Part shown: positions 56,835 through 64,000 of the stretch, one piece after another
Layout of the letters: each line of letters begins with the position of its first letter
How positions within the stretch are numbered: position 1 is the stretch's first letter
Source of the DNA: Priapulus caudatus
Lineage: Eukaryota; Priapulida; Priapulimorpha; Priapulimorphida; Priapulidae
DNA length: 64,000 nt
Reading direction: 5' to 3'
NCBI RefSeq assembly: GCF_000485595.1
Contig: NW_014578278.1
Span: forward strand, 17,866 to 81,865
The notes under the pieces: model-generated
What the model was told of the DNA's origin: nothing
What the model saw: only the letters and a program-made list of their open reading frames with translations
Databases searched by the model: none
Program-made: the position numbers and the translations under genes

Positions 56835-57560
56835 AGAATAGGGCCTAAAGGGTCGCCGTATGCCCAGAGGTTGAGTCTTGGATGGGTGATCGTTGGGGAG
56901 ACATGCCTCGGTAGAGTTCACCGTCCCTTCCCAGACAAAGTGCATTCCTACAAGACCCACGTACTGAGCAACGGTCGGGCATCATTGTTTCCGCCATGTA
57001 CGAACGAATTAATCGTGCGCATAGATCCGAGTAGTAAAAGCAGGCATCTTTCACTCGACACTGAAACTGCAAGGAAGGATTACGTCGATATTGGAAAAGA
57101 TGTTTTTGCTCGGACGAAGGATGATGAGAAGGCAGGATTAGCCAGAGAAGATCGAGCATTCCTTGAACTGATGGACAAGGAATGCGTGAAAGACGCACAA
57201 GGTAACTGGACTGCACCGCTTCCTTTCCGTTACCCACGCCCTATTTTGCCAAATAATAGAGCACAAGCACTCAAAAGAGCAGAAGCTTTACATTCTGGGT
57301 TACAAAGAGACGGAGTCAAGCGAGAACACTTTGTGACATTCATGAAAGGTGTGATAGACAACAAACATGCAGAGCTAGCACCTTTACTGAAAGAGAATGA
57401 GGAATGTTGGTACTTGCCTCTCTTTGGGGTGTACCATCCTAAAAAACCTGGCAAGATTAGAGGTGTTTTTGACTCATCTGCTATTTATGAGGGATTATCC
57501 TTGAACAAGGTGTTATTCAAAGGACCTGATCTGACGAACAGTTTAATTGGTGTCTTGGTT
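56835..57560 (+). pseudogene. Element E reverse transcriptase, N-terminal part
   Basis: Same frame as gag after a single TAA. It carries WYLPLFGVYHPKKPGKIRGV and FDSSA, the first RT motifs of the BEL/Pao group, then GPDLTNSLIGVLVR. Right after this the chain jumps, with frame change, to a later RT region. About 70 residues with most of the palm are deleted. Confidence 0.8.
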
Positions 57561-58761
57561 AGAAGCGGAAGTTGAATTCGGATGCGACATGAGAGACTTT
57601 GTCGACAGGAATTTCGACGTCGACGACTGTCTGACATCGAAGAGATCTCCTCAAGAGTCTATATATTTGATGATCCGGACTCAAAAGGCACACCAGACCA
57701 CAAACATTAGACTGCACAAGATAATGTCTAATTGTCAGGAAGTGATCGACGCATTTCCTAGAGAGGACTTAGTTGGAGATCTAAGAGACCTTGACTTAGG
57801 CATTGATGACTTACCAACACAGCGCAGTCTTGGTCTTTGCTGGGACTTGAAGCCTGATGCATTCGTATTCAAAACATCAGACAACGTAAAGCCATTCACA
57901 CGTCGTGGAGCTCTCTCTACAATAAACAGCATCTATGATCCCCTTGGCTTTCTAGCCCCTGTTACGATTAAGGGAAAGGTCATACTTAAGGACTGGGATA
58001 AACCGATTCCGGAGGCTTTCAGAGATGCGTGGGAAGCGTGGGAAGGCGACCTGCAAGGCCTAGCTACATTAAAGATTGCCTTTGTAATGGGAAAGTCCAA
58101 GGTTGCCCCCAAGCAAGGTCATACAATACCTCGTCTCGAGTTGTGTGCGGCAGTGTTGGCTATTGAGCTTGCGGAATTTGTTTGCGAGGAATTATCTCTA
58201 CCCACCGAGACTGTCACTTATTACACGGACAGCAGAGTTGTTTTAGGATATCTGAAGAATGAGACCAGGAGGTTCTATGTCTATGTAGGCAATCGTGTTA
58301 GCAAGATACTCAGGATTTCTAAACCTCAACAGTGGTTGTATGTATCTACAGAACAGAACCCAGCTGATCATGGTACCCGACACATCCCATCCGCCCTGCT
58401 TGGAGACAGTTCATGGCTTCACGGGCCTCAACAGTTGTTATTGGGAGAAGGTGTACCGCCGTTGGAAGAAGCCTTTGACCTTGTTAATCCTGATACTGAC
58501 AAGGAAGTGCGACCAGATGTTGAAGTATACAAATCGCAATTGGACGACCACGTTGCAACTACACTTGACATGGGTAGGGCAGAGCGATTTTCGAGTATGA
58601 AAAATCTGGTAACAGCAATTGCCTACCTTCGGAACATTGCAGCAGGGTTTAGGCTGGAGAAAAGTGAGATATGTCATGCCTGGCACACCTGCACGTCTTT
58701 TAAGACGGTGGCCTCACTTAGAGCGGCTGAGACATCCATTTTGAAGGCAGTACAACATTAA
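57561..58761 (+). pseudogene. Element E RT end and RNase H
   Basis: It begins at the degraded active site DVDDCL (57619-57636) and the thumb region (SLGLCWDLKPDAFVF, INSIYDPLGFLAPV). Near 58078 a second deletion removes the segment between the RT tail and RNase H (joined at LATLKI and AFVMGKSKVAPK). RNase H motifs IPRLELCAAVLA and YYTDSRVVLGYL and the NPADHGTR end follow to a TAA. The polymerase is inactive by the first deletion. Confidence 0.8.
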
Positions 58762-60077
58762 TTTTACAGCGAGGAATTGCTTGCCTACAAAGAGGAAATT
58801 CCCTTCCTAAGAACAGTGCTCTAGCATCTCTGTCTCCAATCATTAATGATGAAGACTTATTGTGTGTCGGTGGAAGATTGAAAAAAGCTAAAATTTCTCT
58901 ACGGGAGAAGAACCCCATACTCATGCCTGGGAAACATCACATTGCTCTTTTGCTTATCCGTCGCTGTCACAAAAGTGTCTGCCATCAAGGACGTCACATA
59001 ACGGAGGGAGCCGTCAAAGAAGCAGGTTATTGGATAACAGGAGGCAAGCGGCTGATATCTTCCATATCCATAAATGTGTCACGTGTTGCAAATTGGGAGG
59101 CAAACTCTGTTTCTAAAAAATGTCCGAGTTACCCACTGATCGTCTTCAGCCAGGCCCCCCATTCACGACGGTTGGAGTCGATTGCTTTGGCCCCTGGCAA
59201 GTAGTGACGCGTCGCACTCGGGGTGGACAAGCAAATAGTAAACGATATGGGCCGGTATGTTTACGTGCCTAGTGTCTAGACCAGTGCACATCGAGGTGAT
59301 TGAAGAACTGAGCTCTTCTTCTTTCATAAATGCGCTCAGGCGGTTTGTCGCCTTAAGAGGAAAGGTGAAGCTTTTCCGTTCTGATAGAGGGACAAATTTT
59401 GTTGGCGCTACGGAAGAGCTAGGAATTAACGTAGAGGTTGGAAACATCAAGGCATTCCTTCTACAGAACGACACTACCTGGATATTCAATCCTCCACATT
59501 CTTCACACATGGGAGGAGTGTGGGAACGCATGATTGGCGTGACTCGCAGAATCTTAGACTCCTTAGGGGATACCTCACCCACGAGGTACTAAAAACGTTT
59601 CTCGCTGAGGTCACTGCCATCATAAACTTACGTCCTCTAGCTCCATTATCTTCTGATCCACAAAATCCCTATCCGTTGAGTCCGTCACTGATTCTAACCC
59701 AGAAAAGTGACAATATCACACAGGTTGTCATCCCTTCGGATATAAAGAACTTGTACCAAGCTCAATACAAGCGAGTACAGTTGTTAGCAGACCTGTTTTG
59801 GAAGCGTTGGAGGTGTGAGTTTCTGCACACATTGCAAGGTCGTCGGAAATGGACAGAAGACCAGCGAAATATGAAGCCAGGAGATATTGTCCTCCTGAAA
59901 GACAAGGACGTCATTAGGAATTCGTGGCCCACTGCTGTGCTAGTTCGAGTGCTGCCCAGCGCGAATGGGAAAGTCCACTCCGCAGAGGTTCGGATCATCG
60001 CAGAAAGTGGGAGACCTACTGTGTACACCCGACCCATTACGGAACTGGTGTTGCTCGTGCCCAGTGATTCAGTTTGA
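58762..60077 (+). pseudogene. Element E integrase with DUF5641-like C-terminus
   Basis: HHCC module (HKSVCHQGRHITE and later Cys) in a first frame to about 59170. Catalytic acids are in VDCFGPW, FRSDRGTNF and GGVWERMIG in the next frame, all three present. From about 59520 a third frame carries the C-terminal domain (FWKRWRCEFLHTLQGRRKW, KPGDIVLLKD), which is DUF5641-like. Two frameshifts break it. Confidence 0.82.
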
Positions 60078-60211
60078 ATTGGAGATCAGAGAAATGTTTA
60101 TTTTGCGTATATTAGATATTTTTTAGTAGAATATTTTGTGAAATGCGATTTCGTGTATTCTTTATAATCATAGGTATTGCGAATGATATTTTGACAATAT
60201 CAGGCGGGGAG

Positions 60212-60700
60212 TGTTCTGTTCATCGCAGCAGTATTTATATGTCGTTGTACAGTACGTTTTAGTATGTGTACCCGTTTGAATAATCAGTTTAGTGGTGAGG
60301 GCGCCACATGTTTGATTCCCGCGTTTCATAGCGTACCTTTGTATGTAAAGCCTGTTTTGCTTCGCGCGTTCACTACTGTCGGTGTCACCGCTACTGTGTG
60401 TCTCATCGAGCGTCGGCATGCCAAAATGTAAGTTAATTTAGTTCTAACGTTCTACGGCAGTGTTATTATAACTTCAGAAAGCATCTGTCATATTCATGGT
60501 GTTGACGTAGATGCAGAATAGGTGTACGTTTAATCTGATAGCTAAATTACATTCAATTGGAGTTTATATCATATTCGCGCGGGTTTCTAAGAGAACAATG
60601 TTTACATGGGGTACAGTTGTAGTATGTAGTAAGAACGTATTCTCTGGTGATAAGATCGAGCCAGACTCTTGTCTATAACGACGATAACGACGGATTGTAC
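60212..60700 (+). repeat. Element E 3' LTR (end uncertain)
   Basis: Begins TGTTCTGTTC after the purine run. The 3' end is not determined. No 5' copy exists for comparison. Confidence 0.5.
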
Positions 60701-61139
60701 TGTTTAACTTTCACGAACTTTATTTTCCCTGGCCAGGGGAACAGCCATCTTTTTCTGACACCTCATCACAACCAACCAATCACAGAACAACACCTTAACT
60801 GTCTAAACTGATAGAGGCAGCACCTACTCAAGAAAAGCAACCAACCACATAAAATTCCCTTCAAACCATACTCCCTCGATCTCCTCGATATGCTTGCTTA
60901 TCGAGAAACAAAAGTTGAAAATAACCGGTTTTAATAGCGGCTGAGTCCTGATGACGACTAATACAGTTTACCAACGCCTCAAGTATGAAAAAAAAGTTAT
61001 CGGTAGGCAGCAAAACTTATTGCCAGGTAGCCTACATGTGTCACACGAAAACGAATTACAATGATAACGATATACAAGTATCATAATAAGCCTCCCGACA
61101 GCAACTAAGTTTATGATGATCCCTAAATTCAAAGAAACA
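60701..61139. other. No gene recognised
   Basis: AT-rich sequence between the BEL LTR and the LINE fragment, with no coding match. Confidence 0.5.
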
Positions 61140-61500
61140 GAACAACAACTATAGCGTTAAAATAGGAAACCACTATCAAATCACAAAAGTTGCAAGATAA
61201 ATCGGTATTACGTCTAAACTTAAACACTATATTCCACAAGATTGGCTTACTACTATATGGTGTTCTCTGGTTTATCCCTATCTAGGATGCGCAGTCTTAA
61301 CATGGTGTATAGTCAACATACTACACTGAAACCCTTACAAACAGCTCAAAACAGAATTGTCAGCCTCATAAAAGTTGCTCACTGGAGAGATCCTGCAACC
61401 AATTACTTCCATAAATTACATTTGCTCAAACTAATCGACAACTATAATTTAGAGTTAGGTGTCTCATGCTGGCTTCCCACTGGACTGACTTGCTGACCAT
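61140..61500 (+). pseudogene. LINE reverse transcriptase C-terminal fragment
   Basis: First frame: KLKHYIPQDWLTTIWCSLVY, the thumb region of LINE RT. Second frame from about 61300: TLKPLQTAQNRIVSLIKVAH, the conserved PL-x-x-x-Q segment after it. One frameshift separates them and a stop lies in the first part. CR1/L2-type is possible. The upstream enzyme and the 3' tail are missing. Confidence 0.7.
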
Positions 61501-61594
61501 AATGAACCTTCGCGGTTCTTCACTGAGGGCGCTCAGCTCTCCCCAGGAATCCTACACAACTCTGATGTCGCAAGTAGCCTATTGATAGGAACGC

Positions 61595-61894
61595 TTAGCT
61601 GCATTCGACTGGGCATAACCTCGAAATCGAGCGGACAGAAACGCCTTTGCCCGCTCGAACCGTTGCGACACGCACGTGGTCATCCTTTCCGGGGTGAACG
61701 TCGATGATTCTTCCAAGAGGCCACTGTCCTCTCGGAGTGTCGAGTGAGATCACTAGCACCACGTCACCTACTTTGAAGTCGGTCTGAGGATGGCGCCACT
61801 TCTTTCTCGCACTTAAACATGGTAGCCACTCTCGCATCCAGCGGTGCCAGAAGTGGTTCACTAATTCCTGCACGCGGCGCCACCGTTTTCGCAC
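61595..61894 (-). pseudogene. Element F integrase C-terminal domain (DUF5641-like)
   Basis: HFWHRWMREWLPCLSARKKW and FKVGDVVLVI are the conserved blocks. A frameshift near 61880 separates it from the core. Confidence 0.8.
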
Positions 61895-62493
61895 GTTAAA
61901 TGGAGTCGTGTCGACAGACTCTGGCGCGAATTTTCCACCAACTTGCCGTGCAAGAAGTGGTTCGGCGTTAGTGGCGTGTTGTCAGCAGGATTCGCTGACT
62001 GATACGTCAGTGGTCGTGAGTTGAGCAACGCTTCAGCTCCGGTGAAAGCTGTCAACAGCTCCTCATCGTTGATGTCTGCGTTCTGAAGTATTGCGTATAT
62101 CGCTCGCTTGGCAGATTTAATCATCGTCTCGTGGACGCCACCGAAATGTGGTGCCAGGGCCGGGTTAAAATGCCATTTGACCGCGCCTGTGGCGTTCTGA
62201 ACTTTCTCATGGTTGATCTGTGCTACTAAACTTCGTAGTTCGTTACATGCTCCTACAAAGTTGGTTCCGTTGTCGGAGCTCATTTCTTCTGGAAGTCCTC
62301 GCCGGTTGACCATGCGAAAAAACGCATTCAAGAAACCATCCGTTTCAAGACTGTAGGCCATCTCGAGATGGACCGCGCGCGATTCCAAACATGTGAAGAG
62401 GCATAGGTAACGTTTCGCACGCACCTTTCCTCGTCCTTGTATGGTGAGAAATGGTCCACCATAGTCAACAGCTGTCCCAGAGAACGCCCGCAA
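61861..62493 (-). pseudogene. Element F integrase core
   Basis: Catalytic acids in [16 protein letters not shown] and [10 protein letters not shown], all present. It starts one codon after a TGA at 62494-62496 that interrupts the same frame, so only one nonsense change splits the enzyme. Confidence 0.85.
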
Positions 62494-63578
62494 TCAGTCT
62501 CGTAGACGTATGCCTGGTAAAGGCACCATTATCTGGCGTCCCGCTTTCGACTTACGCAATGTGCATTTGGCACATTCTTTCTCGCATTCTCGAATTGCTT
62601 CTCGGCCAGCGGTAATCCAGTAGCGCGTGGATATGTCGGCCAATGTATGATTGGTTCCACTCGTGTGGAAACCGAGAGTGTGGTAATACCTAACCAAGAG
62701 TTGTGTGACCCAATGCTTACGTGGCAATATGATTGGGTGACGCACATCATAGGGCAGAAATTCCGCGTATTTTAATCTGCCGTCCATTCGCATTATGCCA
62801 TCGTCACCAAGTTTCGGGGACAACCCGAGTATGCTGCTCCGGGTAGGCAACGGTCGATTGGCTGCCAAAGCGCCACTCTCCTCCGGGAACCCTTCTCTCT
62901 GTGCATCGCGTAGAATTCGGGCTTCGGCGTCTGATATCTCTTCTGGCGATAGAGGTCCCGTTCGGCGCAATTCCTTCGGCAGTCGACAGTTTTCGATAAA
63001 ACGCAGCACTAGCGCTGTCTGTCGTTTCAGTCGCAGCCATCTAGAGAAACGGGTCGGGTTCAGACGCCATTCAGCGTTTGCAACGCTACGATCGCCATCA
63101 CCACTCGGTTTCTCGTCGTGCGATAGCATATTCGCGACACAAGTCTTATGCTTTGTTTTCATCTCGCAGTCCGTTGCTATGTCTTCGAATTGACTTTTCG
63201 GCCAGAAGTCGCTATCTTGAAGCAGGAACTTTGGTCCTGACCACCAGATGTCGCGGTCTGCCAGCTTCGATACTGCCAACCCCCTGGATGCAAGATCGGC
63301 AGGGTTCTGGTCAGTAGGTACGTGTCTCCACTGTCTGGGATTGGTTTCGCCCTGTATGAAACTGACTCGATTTGCCACGAATGGTTTGAACGCTCGACTG
63401 CGGTTTCGTATCCACCATAGCGCATTCATGCTGTCGGTCCAAAATGTGCACTGTTCCATCGGGACGTCGAGTGCACCTGTGATATGCCGTGCAAGTTTCA
63501 CACTCAGAACGGCCGCCATTAATTCCAGTCGTGGAATACTCATGGCTAAGAGTGGAGCGACGCGAGTTTTAGACGCTA
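62494..63578 (-). pseudogene. Element F RNase H and integrase zinc module
   Basis: A frame of about 350 residues starts in RNase H (IPRLELMAAVLSVKLA, FWTDSMNALWWI, NPADLASRG). It passes a variable linker and ends in the HHCC module (YHTLGFHTSGTNH and CEKECAKC). A frameshift near 63560 separates it from the RT tail. Confidence 0.85.
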
Positions 63579-64000
63579 CTATCCGGCATGATACGTCTCC
63601 ACGTAGCGAGCGTATATGACTGAGCCGTAAGCATCCTCCGATGCATCGCCGAATGCATGCAACTCAACAGAGGAAACTTGTTGATCACTACCCAGACGCA
63701 GGCACCTGGGTATTTTCACCTCACTTAGTTCACAAAACCAGAGCTTTGCTTTGTTTGTCAACGCTTCGTCCATTGGGTCGTCCCAGTCGTAGCCGGACTC
63801 CCATATTTATTGTAGGAGGATTTTAGCTCGGATAACATACGGGGTGAAGAATCCAAGCGGGTCGAATATTGTCGCTACTTTACTAAGCACGTTTCTCTTG
63901 GTGAATTAAAATTTGCTGTCAGGTGGGCTGGGTTTGAATCCAAACATGTCACATTTGGACTCACATAGCACACCCAGTGTTTTGACAGACGGCAAATGCC
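63579..64000 (-). pseudogene. Element F RT tail, running off the window
   Basis: Motifs [20 protein letters not shown] and SSVELHAFGDASEDAYGSV are the end of BEL/Pao RT and the start of RNase H. In-frame TAA codons occur near 63940 and 63820. The remaining pol is beyond the window. Confidence 0.82.

Larger units (their letters stand above)
55350..60700 (+). mobile_element. BEL/Pao element E, 5'-truncated and internally deleted
   Basis: Order: gag with zinc-binding cysteines, aspartic protease, RT, RNase H, integrase with C-terminal domain, then a 3' LTR beginning at about 60212 after a purine run AGGCGGGGAG. The 5' LTR and gag start are absent; the sequence begins mid-gag at the minisatellite edge. 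The LTR end is uncertain. Confidence 0.85.
61595..64000 (-). mobile_element. BEL/Pao element F, partial, minus strand
   Basis: Reads from the window end toward lower coordinates: RT tail, RNase H, integrase, DUF5641-like domain. It belongs to a different BEL/Pao lineage from element E (WTDSMNALWWIRN-type RNase H). No LTR is recognised below 61595. Upstream genes lie outside the window. Confidence 0.85.

Overview
The window is eukaryotic and almost certainly from an invertebrate animal. Its genes carry GT-AG introns, it holds arrays of the TTAGGG telomere motif, and it is packed with animal-type transposons: Ty3/Gypsy elements with an envelope gene, BEL/Pao elements, PIF/Harbinger, hAT, pogo-like MITEs and a LINE fragment. 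TTAGGG argues against most arthropods. The sequence alone does not identify the phylum. I see no intact host protein gene. The only plausible host coding pieces are two exons of a BEN-domain protein (54.5-55.1 kb) and a weak short first exon (about 1.0 kb).

Layout. 1-1.6 kb: AT-rich microsatellite and a 72-76 bp tandem repeat. 1.65-3.09 kb: hAT element with an 8-bp target duplication. 3.1-4.4 kb: array of a 540-bp unit. 4.4-11.2 kb: Gypsy element D (+), 5'-truncated, with pol, an F-like env and a 3' LTR. 11.9-13.6 kb: non-autonomous PIF/Harbinger element (a). 14.3-33.5 kb: a second env-bearing Gypsy element, A (+), split by nested insertions. These are a deleted Gypsy B (minus, 15.8-20.0 kb), an LTR-bounded Gypsy C (minus, 21.5-27.0 kb) which itself carries a 1,000-bp MITE, and two unidentified blocks in the reverse transcriptase. 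Element A's env is cut off where TTAGGG repeats begin.

33.5-36.0 kb: two TTAGGG blocks and two MITEs with CCCAGC ends. 35.0-41.0 kb: tandem array of an approximately 560-bp unit in which alternate units carry a 1.1-kb solo LTR. 41.2-45.0 kb: PIF/Harbinger element (c) with a DDE transposase (one stop codon) and a two-exon Myb/SANT-like partner (two stops). 45.8-52.7 kb: a direct tandem copy of 39.2-45.8 kb with very many single-base indels, probably unpolished long-read sequence or an assembly duplication. 52.7-53.4 kb: start of a Gypsy gag. 53.4-55.35 kb: MITEs, BEN exons and a minisatellite. 55.35-60.7 kb: BEL/Pao element E (+), internally deleted. 61.1-61.5 kb: LINE fragment. 61.6-64.0 kb: BEL/Pao element F (minus), running off the window.

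The elements are layered rather than working together. The nesting gives a clear relative chronology. The PIF/Harbinger copies share GGGCSCG-TTTCAC ends and a CTG/CAG target site, so they look like one mobilisation system whose transposase source is in the window. Elements A and D share the same gene order and related env genes, and A and B share a primer-binding site. I found no CRISPR array, operon or prokaryotic system.
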